Below the pieces are notes generated by a model. It worked only from the letters and a program-made list of their open reading frames with translations. It made no database searches and was not told the DNA's origin. From Chelatococcus sp. HY11 (GTDB lineage Bacteria; Pseudomonadota; Alphaproteobacteria; Rhizobiales; Beijerinckiaceae): a DNA stretch of 64,000 bases. Every line of letters begins with the position of its first letter. Position 1 is the stretch's first letter. The DNA is taken from positions 310,001-374,000 of the forward strand of contig NZ_JAHBRX010000001.1 of assembly GCF_018398335.1 (NCBI RefSeq), in the 5' to 3' direction. This document shows positions 8,949 to 17,617 of this stretch, piece by piece. The position numbers and the translations under genes were made by a program.

Positions 8949-10373
8949 ATGGCAGATAGCGCAATCACCATCGCGTCGGTCGTCAAGTCCGGCGGGGCTG
9001 GCCAGATCCTACTGATCGTCACCACGAGCGGTGGCGGTGGGAATGAGTGCTTGCCTTACATGGCCTTGCAGAAGGTGGAAATTTACGCCTCCAAGACCAA
9101 CAACCGCGCCACCGCGACCAAGGTCGGCGACACGATCGGCACCTTCGTGCATGGCAATCTCGGCGTGTCCGAGACCTGGTATTACTGGTTCCGGGCGATC
9201 GACAACAACAGCCCGCCGCTGGTCGGTGAATGGTATCCGTTTTCGCCCACTGACGGCGTCGTGGCGACGACCAGCAATCAGGTGCCGCCGCCGAATTCGG
9301 TCGGTACGCCGCAGCTGCAGGATGGCGCGGCGACCGCGCAGAAGATCGCGAATCTCGCCGTTGGCTCGGCCCATATCCAGGCGCTCGCCGTCAAAACCGG
9401 CAATATCGACAACCTTCAGGTGACCGACGCCAAGGTGGTCACCATGTCGGCGACCAAGCTGACGGCCGGCGTTGTTACCGCCACGCTGACGATCAACACG
9501 CCGCTGATCAACGGCGGCAGCATCAACGGCGCCCGCATTCGCATCCAGGCGACCGATGGCACGCTCGTCGAGCCTGGCATTATCTTCAATTCGACAGTCG
9601 CGCCCAACGTGTCGTCGGTGCGCATCAACCAGACCGGCGCGAATGGCGAGGCGGCTGTCTATGGCACCAATCTCGGAACGGGGCCGCAGTCGCACGGCGC
9701 GCGCTTCAACAGCGTTCCTATTACCGGTCCGGCGGGCGGGTCAGCTCTGCTTGGCCTGCCGCCCGCATCCGGCGGCTATGCCGTGTTCTGTGAGAACGGG
9801 GGCGTAGGGCCATTCACCGGCTCGCACCCCGGCTTCATCGACAAGAATGCCCCTGAGATCCCGTTGGGTTCAATCCTGGTCGATGTCGATGTCATTGACC
9901 GCCGTGGCATCGATGACACCGTGACCTCGCTGGCTGTGGCGTCGAGGGCCATGGATCCGGCAGCGATCGGCGTGCTGACCCGGCGCTACGCGCTGCAAGC
10001 CGATTCCGTGCACAGCGTCTGCGAGCGCCCGCCGGATTACAATTACGGGCTGATGTCATCCACGCCGCAAGAGCGTCTTCAGGGCGGCATGCTGAAGCGC
10101 CGACGCTGGGCGAAGAAATGGGACGGCGTCGTGATCAACGGCCTCGGCGAAGGCCAGGTCCTCGTTTGCGGCCGGGGCGGCGATCTCAAGAAAGGCGACC
10201 TGGCCTGCACGTCGGATCTGCCGGGCATCGGCATGCGCCAGCCTGATTTCGATCTCGGTGGCCAGCCCGCCCAGCTCGTCACGCACTACACCGTGGCCCG
10301 CATCCGCGAGGCCGTGACGTTCTCCGATCCTGACGAGGTCAAGCTCGTCGCCTGCATCTATCTCTGCGGTTGA
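8949..10373 (+). CDS. Tail tip/fibre protein with FN3-like N-terminus and J-like middle
   Basis: A 474-aa protein 5 bases downstream of the previous gene. Residues 1-110 look like a fibronectin-type beta domain (VEIYASKTNN, then WYYWFRAIDNNSPP). Residues about 120-190 carry the repeated short pattern of lambda J-type tip proteins (QKIANLAVGSAHIQALAVKT, then NIDNLQVTDAKV). The C-terminal part (about 330-474) reads GEGQVLVCGRGGDLKKGD then LPGIGMRQPD, a pattern I know from the C-terminal domains of phage tail fibres, including self-cleaving ones; cleavage here is not shown. It likely forms part of the tail tip that contacts the cell. ATG 8949 follows TGA 8941-8943 closely. Confidence 0.65.
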   Translation: MADSAITIASVVKSGGAGQILLIVTTSGGGGNECLPYMALQKVEIYASKTNNRATATKVGDTIGTFVHGNLGVSETWYYWFRAIDNNSPPLVGEWYPFSPTDGVVATTSNQVPPPNSVGTPQLQDGAATAQKIANLAVGSAHIQALAVKTGNIDNLQVTDAKVVTMSATKLTAGVVTATLTINTPLINGGSINGARIRIQATDGTLVEPGIIFNSTVAPNVSSVRINQTGANGEAAVYGTNLGTGPQSHGARFNSVPITGPAGGSALLGLPPASGGYAVFCENGGVGPFTGSHPGFIDKNAPEIPLGSILVDVDVIDRRGIDDTVTSLAVASRAMDPAAIGVLTRRYALQADSVHSVCERPPDYNYGLMSSTPQERLQGGMLKRRRWAKKWDGVVINGLGEGQVLVCGRGGDLKKGDLACTSDLPGIGMRQPDFDLGGQPAQLVTHYTVARIREAVTFSDPDEVKLVACIYLCG

Positions 10374-10379
10374 GGCACC

Positions 10380-11246
10380 ATGGCCGACAACAGAATCATG
10401 CTGCTCTACAACGCCCTGTCCGATGGCGGCGCCCTCGCGGCCGGCTATGGCTCATGGACCGCCGGCCTGCCGCTTGCCAATCTCCAGAACAACCAGCTGT
10501 TCAAGCGCGCCCGTTCCACCAATCTCACTCTGACGAGCACGCGCTTTCGCATCGGTTTCTCAGCCCCCATCGCGCAACGGGTGTTTCTGCTCGGGCCGCA
10601 TAACGGCTCCGGCGGCATGCAGTACCGCATCCGGGGCTATTCGAATTCCGGCTATTCAACGCTCGTCTTCGACACCGGGTGGATAGGCCGCTCGGTCTCA
10701 TCGCTCACCCTGCCGTGGGAGACCTTCAACTGGTGGCTTGGCGGCGCCGGCACCGAGAACGACGACCCGGAGATACGGCCCTGGATTATCCACGTCTTCG
10801 ACGACCAGGTCACCGCGCAATACTGGCAAGTGGAGATTGACGACACCGGCAACGCGGCGGGCTACTTCGAGGCGGGCCGGCTGTTCATGGCCGATTGGTG
10901 GGAGCCGTCCATCAATTATCAGTACGGCAACAACGGCCTCACCTTCGAGCCCAATGTCATCCGGGAGACGTCGGCATCGGGCGTCGAGTATTCAGACAGG
11001 CGCGGCCCGGCGGCGCGCGTCTTCTCCTTCACCCTCGATCATCTGCCGGAATCCGAGATCTATTCCTCGGGCTATCGCATGATGCGTTTGGCGGGTGACG
11101 ACCGTGAGGTCTTCGTAATCCCCGACCCGGCCGACGCCTTCATTCAGCGCCGCGCCTTCCTGGGCCGGCTGCGTTCCATCGGCGCCCTCTCGCAAAATAC
11201 CTACCAGCGCGGCGGGACCTCCTTCGAACTCAAAGAACTCATCTAG
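10380..11246 (+). CDS. Conserved phage tail protein of unknown role
   Basis: A 288-aa protein, 6 bases after the tail tip gene, with GAGG ahead of ATG 10380. It is rich in aromatic residues and beta strands (ETFNWWLGGAG; YWQVEIDDTGN; FMADWWEPSINYQYGNNG) with no membrane segment. The repeated Trp/Tyr pattern and jelly-roll look suggest a carbohydrate-binding or structural tail component, but I do not recognise the family. Being inside the tail operon between the tip gene and the large fibre gene argues for a virion structural role. The C-terminal part (RAFLGRLRSIGALSQNTYQR) is conserved-looking. No oddities in base use. Confidence 0.55.
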   Translation: MADNRIMLLYNALSDGGALAAGYGSWTAGLPLANLQNNQLFKRARSTNLTLTSTRFRIGFSAPIAQRVFLLGPHNGSGGMQYRIRGYSNSGYSTLVFDTGWIGRSVSSLTLPWETFNWWLGGAGTENDDPEIRPWIIHVFDDQVTAQYWQVEIDDTGNAAGYFEAGRLFMADWWEPSINYQYGNNGLTFEPNVIRETSASGVEYSDRRGPAARVFSFTLDHLPESEIYSSGYRMMRLAGDDREVFVIPDPADAFIQRRAFLGRLRSIGALSQNTYQRGGTSFELKELI

Positions 11247-11259
11247 ACCGGAGGCCATC

Positions 11260-14022
11260 ATGGCTTTTGACCCGACCGCACTCGCTGCGGTGGCGCGGCT
11301 CATCGCGCTCATTCCGGCGAATTTCAACGGCTTCAACCATCAAACCGTCTTTCCCCAAACGGGGAATGACATGGGCGTCGTCGCCAACGCGATCGCGGCC
11401 GAAGCTCAGCTCGCCATCAATGCCGCAGCCAATCTTGCCGGCACCTCGACGACCTCGACCGCGATCGGCACCGGCTCCAAGTCGTTTGTCACCCAGGCCG
11501 GCAAGTCGTTCAATGTCGGGCGCTATGTGCAAATCGTCTCGGCGGCGAACCCGACGACGCGGCAGATGTCGGGGCAGATCACGGCCTATTCGGGCACGTC
11601 GCTGACGGTCGAGGTCACCACCGCGCTCGGCAGCGGGTCGGCTGATGACTGGACGATCTATCTGTCCGGCCCGGCGGGCAAGGGCGAGAAAGGCGACAAC
11701 GGTGCGGACGGCGCCAATGGGTCGAACGGCGCCAACGGCAGCACTATTCTCAGCGGCACGGGGGCGCCTTCGTCGGGAGCGGGTGTCGCGGGGGATTTCT
11801 ACCTCGACACAGGCACCATGCTTTTTTACGGTCCCAAGGTCGGCTCGGCCTGGGGATCGGGTGTCAGCTTGAAGGGCGCCAACGGCACCAACGGGTCTGA
11901 CGGCGCCTCGGCGACGATCGCAGTCGGCGACGTCACGTCCGTTGCGGCGGGGCAGCCGGCGACGGTCACCAATGTAGGTACCCCCCTTGCCGCCGTGCTG
12001 GATTTCGAGATCCCGGCGGGGCCGGCTGGCGTGGATGGCGATGACGGGGCCGCCGCGACTATCTCCGTTGGAACCGTTTCCACCCTGACGCCCGGCGCTT
12101 CGGCCACCGTGGCGAATGCCGGTTCACCCTCTGCCGCCGTGCTCAACTTCGGCATTCCGGCGGGAGTTCAAGGCCCGGCTGGTCCCGTTATCGCGGCGTC
12201 CTGGAATTTTTCCACCACGACGACCGACGCCGACCCCGGCAACGGCAACGCGCGGCTCAACCACGCGACCCCGGCAAGCGCTACCGTCATTTATTTCGAC
12301 AACCTCGACGCCGGCGGCGCCACCGTCACCGCCTGGCTCGATGCCCTCGACGATTCCACGACCACGGGCAACAAGGGCCGCCTTCGTCTCGTGGCGGTCG
12401 ATACCCCGACGATCTTCGCCGATTATCGCGTGACCGGCTCCGTCGTCGATGGCACAGGCTACCGCAAGGTGCCGGTCGCCTATGTCGCCGGAAACGGCAC
12501 GCCTTCCAACGCCGCGAGGCTTGCCTTCAGCTTCGCGCCGACGGGGGATGCAGGCGCGGCCGGTGCGGGCTCTGGCGACGTGACGACGGCTGGCGCTGTG
12601 TCTGCCGGCAATATCGCGGTCTTCGCCGACAACACCGGCGATGTCCTTGAGGATGGCGGCGCATTCAGCTCCTATTCCGCCTCGCTCCTTGGTGGAGCCA
12701 ATGAGGCGGCGTGGAAAGCGGCGCTCAACCTGGAGATCGGCACCGACGTCCAGGCCTATTCCGCAACGCTGGGTTCGTTCGCCTCACTGGCGACGGCGGC
12801 CAACAAGGGCTTTTACGCGACTGGCGCGGGCGTCGTTGCCGAATACAACCTGACGTCCTTCGGCCGGACGCTCGGTGGCCTTGCCGATTATTCCGCATTG
12901 AAAACTGGCCTCGCCCTGGTCAAGGGTGACGTTGGCCTCGGCAATGTCGACAATACGTCCGACAGCACGAAATGGTCGGCCACTGCCACGCTGACGAACA
13001 AGGTCATCAATTTCGCCAACAACACGATCAGCGGCATCGCGACCTCGCATTTTGCATCCGGCGTCATCGACGCTGACAACACGCTGGCGGCCGACAGCGA
13101 TACCCGCCTTGCCACACAGAAGGCCATCAAGGCCTATATCAATAACCTCCTGGCCGGCGCGGACTTCGCGTCGATGAAGGGCGGCATCAACGCCTCAACG
13201 AACCCGAACTACCCCGCCGCCAATGCGGGCGATACCTACCGTATCACGACGGCAGGCCGGATCGGCGGCGCTTCCGGCCCTGTCGTCGAAGTCGGCGACA
13301 TGGTGTTCTGCTTCGTGGATGGATCGAGCACCGGCACTCATGCCGCTGTCGGCGCGAATTGGAATGTCGTTCAGACCAACATCGACGGCGCAGTGATAGG
13401 CCCGGCGTCATCGACCTCCGGCAACGCGGCATCCTTTTCGAACAGCTCCGGCAAGAGCATCCAGGACAGCGGCAAGGCTCTTCCTTCTGGCGCGATCGTT
13501 GGCAGCACCGACATTCAGACGCTGACCAACAAGACGTTGACCTCCCCGGTGATCAGTTCACCAATGGGCATCGTCAAGGCCGATGTTGGTCTCAGTAGCG
13601 TCGATAACACCTCAGACGCCAGTAAGCCGGTATCCTCACAGCAAGCCGACGCGATCAAGGCCAAGCCTGAGGCCTTCATCCTCGCCTGCAGCGACCTTAC
13701 CACGGCGCTCGCAGCCGGCACGGGAAAGGCCTATTTCCGGCTGCCCTATGCCTTCACTCTTACTGCCGTCAAAGCCTCGCTTCTCACCGCGCAGGCATCC
13801 GGCAGCATCTTCACCGTCGACATCAACAAGAACGGCACCTCCGTCATTTCGACGAAGCTCACCATCGACAACACCGAGAAGACGTCTGCCACGGCCGCGA
13901 CGCCCGCCGTCATATCCTCCGCCGCCTTCCTCGCTGACGACGAGGTAACGATCGACATCGACCAGATTGGCAACGGCACGGCGGCCGGCCTCATCGTCGA
14001 ACTGATCGGTAACCAATCATGA
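11260..14022 (+). CDS. Large phage tail fibre with collagen-like repeats
   Basis: A 920-aa protein with a strong GGAGG site before ATG 11260. Residues about 135-165 form a collagen-like tract (GPAGKGEKGDNGADGANGS). Two related blocks of about 46 residues follow, each reading ATI.VG.V then ATV.N.G.P.AAVL.F.IPAG. Further on, two copies of a VKGDVGLGNVDNTSD or VKADVGLSSVDNTSD segment occur at about 552 and 772, a repeat typical of tail fibres. The C-terminal 150 residues are a beta-rich globular part. The likely role is host recognition, with collagen-like stalks making trimers. It ends by a 4-base ATGA overlap with the next gene. Confidence 0.8.
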   Translation: MAFDPTALAAVARLIALIPANFNGFNHQTVFPQTGNDMGVVANAIAAEAQLAINAAANLAGTSTTSTAIGTGSKSFVTQAGKSFNVGRYVQIVSAANPTTRQMSGQITAYSGTSLTVEVTTALGSGSADDWTIYLSGPAGKGEKGDNGADGANGSNGANGSTILSGTGAPSSGAGVAGDFYLDTGTMLFYGPKVGSAWGSGVSLKGANGTNGSDGASATIAVGDVTSVAAGQPATVTNVGTPLAAVLDFEIPAGPAGVDGDDGAAATISVGTVSTLTPGASATVANAGSPSAAVLNFGIPAGVQGPAGPVIAASWNFSTTTTDADPGNGNARLNHATPASATVIYFDNLDAGGATVTAWLDALDDSTTTGNKGRLRLVAVDTPTIFADYRVTGSVVDGTGYRKVPVAYVAGNGTPSNAARLAFSFAPTGDAGAAGAGSGDVTTAGAVSAGNIAVFADNTGDVLEDGGAFSSYSASLLGGANEAAWKAALNLEIGTDVQAYSATLGSFASLATAANKGFYATGAGVVAEYNLTSFGRTLGGLADYSALKTGLALVKGDVGLGNVDNTSDSTKWSATATLTNKVINFANNTISGIATSHFASGVIDADNTLAADSDTRLATQKAIKAYINNLLAGADFASMKGGINASTNPNYPAANAGDTYRITTAGRIGGASGPVVEVGDMVFCFVDGSSTGTHAAVGANWNVVQTNIDGAVIGPASSTSGNAASFSNSSGKSIQDSGKALPSGAIVGSTDIQTLTNKTLTSPVISSPMGIVKADVGLSSVDNTSDASKPVSSQQADAIKAKPEAFILACSDLTTALAAGTGKAYFRLPYAFTLTAVKASLLTAQASGSIFTVDINKNGTSVISTKLTIDNTEKTSATAATPAVISSAAFLADDEVTIDIDQIGNGTAAGLIVELIGNQS

Positions 14023-14933
14023 GCCTGATCATCAACCCATACGTTTTCGCATCCGCAAAAAAGCCCCTCCTAATGATAAGCGGGTTCGTCGGCGGCGTTT
14101 ATCGCATGATCTATTCGCGCGACGGCATCACCTGGACGACGAATACCGGATTTACAGTCCCGAGCAACTATTCGTGGTATGCGGTTGGCTCGCTGTCCGG
14201 AACTCCCTGTTTCCTGGCGGGCGAGAATTCTAACGTCAATTCGTATCTCTACACGAACGACCCAATGGCCGGGTGGACTGGGGGCACGGTTCCTGGCACG
14301 GCAGCAGGTAGTGGCGCATTCTCAGCGACTGAGAACGTCATTTTTTCTCAAGCAGGTAGCGGTTCTCAGAGGGCTACCGCTCTGTCAGGACCGTGGACAG
14401 CAATATCAACCGTCAATGCCCGAAAGGTTATTCATGATGGAACCGTTTTTATAGCGGCTGGTCAGAACGCGATATACACGGCCTCGACGGCTTCAGGGAC
14501 GTGGACAAATCGGCTATCTGGAACATACACGATGAATGACGTCGCGAAAGGTGACGATGGGCTCTATGTCGCGGCCGGTGTCTCGGGCGACATGCGCACC
14601 GCGACGTCGCCGACTGGCGCGTGGACTTCCCGCACATCGTCATTCGGATCGGACAACATCAACGGCATTTGCAAGGGCGCATCCTATTGGGTTGCGGTCG
14701 GCAATGCCGGGAAAATTGCGACCGCTACGGATCCAACCGGAACCTGGACGCAGCGAACTAGCGGGACATCGGATGCCATCAATAAGGTAGTCTACAATGC
14801 CGCGCTGGGGCTGTATGTCGCTTCCACGACGAGTGGAATACTCACCGCCACAGACCCAACCGGCCCATGGACCGCAAGGACAACACCGTCTTCGACAGCG
14901 GTTCGCGGTATACTAAGCTTGGAAGAGTGGTGA
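14019..14933 (+). CDS. Propeller-like tail fibre tip or receptor-binding protein
   Basis: A 304-aa protein starting in an ATGA overlap with the large fibre gene, so translationally coupled to it. At least four units of about 40-45 residues each carry a TSPTGAWTSRTS or TDPTGTWTQRTSG motif followed by a strand ending in YWVAVG or LYVAAG. This is the pattern of a beta-propeller of the BNR or sialidase kind, but no Asp-box catalytic set can be confirmed. Its place after the fibre gene suggests the part that binds or trims the surface glycan. Base composition is less GC-rich than the flanking genes, as is common for fast-evolving receptor-binding genes. Enzyme activity is not supported. Confidence 0.6.
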   Translation: MSLIINPYVFASAKKPLLMISGFVGGVYRMIYSRDGITWTTNTGFTVPSNYSWYAVGSLSGTPCFLAGENSNVNSYLYTNDPMAGWTGGTVPGTAAGSGAFSATENVIFSQAGSGSQRATALSGPWTAISTVNARKVIHDGTVFIAAGQNAIYTASTASGTWTNRLSGTYTMNDVAKGDDGLYVAAGVSGDMRTATSPTGAWTSRTSSFGSDNINGICKGASYWVAVGNAGKIATATDPTGTWTQRTSGTSDAINKVVYNAALGLYVASTTSGILTATDPTGPWTARTTPSSTAVRGILSLEEW

Positions 14934-14990
14934 TCCACCGACCGCTGCTTCGCACCCCGGCCTGATTTCTCCCTCAAGAACCGCTCACCC

Positions 14991-15013
14991 GCCGCCCTCC
15001 GAGGCGGCTTTTT
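14991..15013 (+). terminator. Rho-independent terminator after the fibre genes
   Basis: GCCGCC (14991-14996), a 6-base loop, GGCGGC (15003-15008) and five T residues. It lies between the propeller gene and the next gene, whose AGGAGG site follows within 15 bases. Its last 14 bases (CGAGGCGGCTTTTT) recur in the terminator at 16580. Confidence 0.8.
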
Positions 15014-15030
15014 CAATTCAGGAGGGCCGC

Positions 15031-15351
15031 ATGGCCACGGTTTATGTCGAATTCGGTTCGGCCGCGTCGCCGGCTATCTCGCAGGGGCTGCACCATGCGG
15101 CCCCTGTTGCCTCGGAGAAGCTTGCGGTCTCGGGAACGGCGGCCGTCTCCGCTGCCGCGCCGGGTGGCATGACCGTCAACGGGCAAGACCAGAATATCGC
15201 CCGCGTCACCACCGACGTGGACGTGTGGCTGACGAGCGGCACAGGCACGCCGAACCCGTCGAATGCGCCGCGCCGCGTGCTGCTGGCTGGAAGCTCGATC
15301 GACCTCCTGGTGCCGGCTGGGCACAAGATCGCGGTCAAGGCGCTCGACTGA
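15031..15351 (+). CDS. Small phage structural protein, unknown
   Basis: A 106-aa protein (MATVYVEFGSAASPAISQ...) with AGGAGG ahead of ATG 15031. It has no signal peptide or membrane segment. The body is beta-rich with Ala, Val and Thr, and reads as one small beta-sandwich (VDVWLTSGTGTPNPSNAPRR; VLLAGSSIDLLVPAGHKIAV). It is first in a three-gene block closed by matching terminators at 14991 and 16580, and overlaps the next ATG by one base (TGATG). I do not recognise the family; a head-tail or tail decoration protein is likely from context only. Confidence 0.5.
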   Translation: MATVYVEFGSAASPAISQGLHHAAPVASEKLAVSGTAAVSAAAPGGMTVNGQDQNIARVTTDVDVWLTSGTGTPNPSNAPRRVLLAGSSIDLLVPAGHKIAVKALD

Positions 15352-16175
15352 TGGCCGGCCTCGCGCTCTCAACCGGGCTCGGGCTGGCGCGGCGCCCCCG
15401 TCTCTGGACGCCGCCGAGCTATGACGCGCGAGCCAAAGCGGTCTTTGACTTTTGGGACGGCGTCGGGGCTGCTCCATCCGCTGCCGTGAAGTCTCTCCTC
15501 AACGAGACGATCGTTGCCTTCCAGGATTTTGGCATTTGGCCGGACGCGGATCTGATCGCCCCGACGGGCGCCACCAACATGATCCATGGCGTCACGGACC
15601 TGAAGAACCCCGAAGCGTCGAAGATCTTCGCCTTGTCGAACTCTCCGACGTGGACTGACCGATACGGGTGGACCGGCAACGGCACGTCCAGTTACGTGGG
15701 CACAGGCCGCCGGCCGTCTGTTGACGGCGTCAAATGGACCGTCAACGACGCCAGTATCTGGTCCTATACAGACACAGACGTAGCCGCGTCCGTGCCGGAT
15801 GTCGGGGCCGGTGAGACTTTTTCCGCCTTCTGCATTCCGCGTGGCGCCACGGGCTCCATGGGCGGGCAGCTCAACCGGGTCAGCGGCGCGACCACGCTCG
15901 CTGTTGTCGCGTCATCGGCCGGACTTTCGGGGATCTCCCGCATCGACGCCACGACCGAACGGATCTGGCGCGATGGCGTCCAGATGGCGGAAGCCACCGT
16001 CTCGGCTGCCGGCCGCCCCACCGGAGAGTTTCGCATCGGCGGCAGATCGCCTTCGACCTTCAGCACGCGCCGCGTGGCCTTCGCAATGTTCGGGGCTTCG
16101 ATGGTCGGCAAGGAAGCCAATCTGAACACCGTCATCCAGAACTACATCACAAAGATAAAGGCTGTCGCAGCATGA
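15351..16175 (+). CDS. Phage appendage protein, lectin/LamG-like
   Basis: A 274-aa protein. ATG 15351 shares a base with the stop of the previous gene and is preferred over upstream starts that would run through that gene. The central part (residues about 90-250) has the strand spacing of a concanavalin or LamG-like jelly roll, with SGISRIDATTERIWRDGVQM and GEFRIGGRSPSTFSTRRVAF; this type of domain is frequent in phage tail appendages that bind glycans. The N-terminus (RPRLWTPPSYDARAKAVFDF) may be the anchor to the virion. The function is inferred from fold-like pattern and context. Confidence 0.5.
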   Translation: MAGLALSTGLGLARRPRLWTPPSYDARAKAVFDFWDGVGAAPSAAVKSLLNETIVAFQDFGIWPDADLIAPTGATNMIHGVTDLKNPEASKIFALSNSPTWTDRYGWTGNGTSSYVGTGRRPSVDGVKWTVNDASIWSYTDTDVAASVPDVGAGETFSAFCIPRGATGSMGGQLNRVSGATTLAVVASSAGLSGISRIDATTERIWRDGVQMAEATVSAAGRPTGEFRIGGRSPSTFSTRRVAFAMFGASMVGKEANLNTVIQNYITKIKAVAA

Positions 16176-16507
16176 GCGTCGAGAACAAATTCATCATCAC
16201 CGCCGCGCAGAAGGTCGCCCTCGAAGCGCTGAGTAACCCGACCAGCATTCCCCCGGTCTATATCGCCCCGCGTGCGATCGACACGGCATCGCCGGGCGTC
16301 GGGATCAACCTGAACCCGGATGCGGTCGAATTCGAGGCGGGCGCGGTCGTTGAACTCGTCGGCAAGTTCGTGGCGCCGAAGCGCATCATCGACGATCCGG
16401 CCTACATCGCCAATGCGGCGGCAATGGTCGCCTATCTGCGTGATCTGCCGTTCGCCCTCCTGGAAGACGAGACGGTGCACGCGCCCGAGCCTCCCATCGA
16501 TATCTAA
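16172..16507 (+). CDS. Small phage protein, unknown
   Basis: A 111-aa acidic protein starting in an ATGA overlap with the lectin-like gene, third and last of the block between the two matching terminators. It has no membrane segment. The N-terminal 25 residues (NKFIITAAQKVALEALSN) look helical, the rest mixed. I do not recognise it; it may be a fibre chaperone or a small structural part, which are often encoded right after the appendage gene, but nothing in the sequence proves that. Confidence 0.5.
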   Translation: MSVENKFIITAAQKVALEALSNPTSIPPVYIAPRAIDTASPGVGINLNPDAVEFEAGAVVELVGKFVAPKRIIDDPAYIANAAAMVAYLRDLPFALLEDETVHAPEPPIDI

Positions 16508-16579
16508 AGCCCCCGGCCGCCTCGCTTGGGGGCGATGACGACCGGAGGCTTCGGCTTTCGGACGAAAGCAAGGAATGAC

Positions 16580-16600
16580 GCCGCCGCGAGGCGGCTTTTT
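16580..16600 (+). terminator. Rho-independent terminator before the lysis module
   Basis: GCCGCC (16580-16585), loop GCGA, GGCGGC (16590-16595), then five T. It separates the tail block from the lysis genes and shares CGAGGCGGCTTTTT with the terminator at 14991-15013. Confidence 0.8.
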
Positions 16601-16615
16601 GTGTCCGGAGACATC

Positions 16616-16738
16616 ATGAAATCCCTCCTGCTCGTGGTGGCGCTTGCCACCGCGCTGGGCGCCTGCGCGCTCGGCCGACATGACGATTGGGGCGCCATTA
16701 CCGACGGCACGCGGTACATCGTCGAGCGCAGCCAATGA
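16616..16738 (+). CDS. Small phage lipoprotein
   Basis: A 40-aa product (MKSLLLVVALATALGAC...) with CGGAG before ATG 16616. It has a lipoprotein signal peptide with lipobox LGAC; the acylated cysteine would be residue 17, leaving a 24-residue mature peptide. The stop overlaps the endolysin start (ATGA at 16735-16738). A tiny lipoprotein at the head of a lysis module could act in envelope disruption or superinfection exclusion; neither is shown. It is distinct from the Rz1-like lipoprotein further down. Confidence 0.6.
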   Translation: MKSLLLVVALATALGACALGRHDDWGAITDGTRYIVERSQ

Positions 16739-17331
16739 GTCGCGCTGCATTCTACAGCGCCGTGCGCAAGAGGCCCTTCGGCGGCGCTCTCGTACAGAGC
16801 CAGGTCGACGGGATGGAAGCCATTCTGGACGCCTGGAACGGCTTGGCTATCAGCGACGACCGCCGCTGGCTGGCGTACATGCTGGCAACGACCTACCACG
16901 AGACGGCCGCGACGATGCAGCCGATCCGGGAAAGGGGCGGAACCGCCTATTTTACGCGTATGTACGACATCCGTGGCGAGCGGCCGCATGTGGCCCGTGC
17001 CCTGGGCAATACCCAGCCCGGTGACGGTGCCCTCTACCATGGACGCGGGTATCCTCAGCTGACGGGGCGCGCCAACTATGCCAAGGCGTCGATCGTCGTT
17101 CAGTACGATCTGATCGCCGACCCGGACGCCGCGATGCGGCCCGACTTTGCGACCGCCATCATGTTCGCCGGCATGCGCGACGGATGGTTCACCGGCAAGC
17201 GGCTCGCCGATTATTTCAGCCGGGCCAAGGACGATCCGGTCAACGCGCGCCGGATCATCAACGGCACGGACAAGGCGCAACTGATCGCCGGCTATCACCG
17301 TGACTTCCTGGCGGCGCTCGGCAATGGCTGA
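16735..17331 (+). CDS. Endolysin, GH19 chitinase-like
   Basis: A 198-aa soluble protein that should cut peptidoglycan at the end of the phage cycle. Residues 46-70 read LAYMLATTYHETAATM and then IRERGG, the segment that holds the two glutamates of GH19-type enzymes (E56 and E66); residues about 100-113 read GRGYPQLTGRANY, also typical of the family. There is no signal peptide, so release needs the holin encoded next. ATG 16735 is chosen because it overlaps the lipoprotein stop; the upstream in-frame start would lie inside that gene. The end overlaps the holin start by 8 bases. Confidence 0.85.
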   Translation: MSRAAFYSAVRKRPFGGALVQSQVDGMEAILDAWNGLAISDDRRWLAYMLATTYHETAATMQPIRERGGTAYFTRMYDIRGERPHVARALGNTQPGDGALYHGRGYPQLTGRANYAKASIVVQYDLIADPDAAMRPDFATAIMFAGMRDGWFTGKRLADYFSRAKDDPVNARRIINGTDKAQLIAGYHRDFLAALGNG

Positions 17332-17617
17332 TGATATCGCCCGCGTTGCCAAGGACAACTGGAAGATCCGGCGGCGCGTCGTATTCGGCGCGCTCGGCTA
17401 CATCGCCATCATGCTCGCCTACATCGTCTTTGTGGGCACAGACAGCGCTCTGTTTGGTCAGGTCGCCGTGGGCCTGATCGGCGCGGCCGTCGCCATCATC
17501 GGCTCGTACGTTTTTGGAGCAGTATTCGATGACAACGGGAAACGCCGCCTCATGGCCGAGCGCGGAGAAGTCGACGACGACGGGCCACGGGGGCGATGGT
17601 CTAAGTTCAAAATCTGA
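17324..17617 (+). CDS. Holin-like membrane protein
   Basis: A 97-aa protein with two predicted membrane segments at about residues 20-37 and 44-67, a basic N-terminus (NWKIRRR) and a charged hydrophilic tail (ERGEVDDDGPRGRW). Size, topology and position right after the endolysin fit a class II holin that opens the inner membrane. It starts inside the end of the endolysin gene (8-base overlap), and its last 89 bases overlap the start chosen for the HNH nuclease in another frame. Holins are too diverse to name a family by eye. Confidence 0.75.
   Translation: MADDIARVAKDNWKIRRRVVFGALGYIAIMLAYIVFVGTDSALFGQVAVGLIGAAVAIIGSYVFGAVFDDNGKRRLMAERGEVDDDGPRGRWSKFKI

Noticed and set aside
11600-11760. Collagen-like tract as a DNA repeat of special function
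   Set aside because: The Gly-rich repeat is explained by the fibre stalk it encodes.
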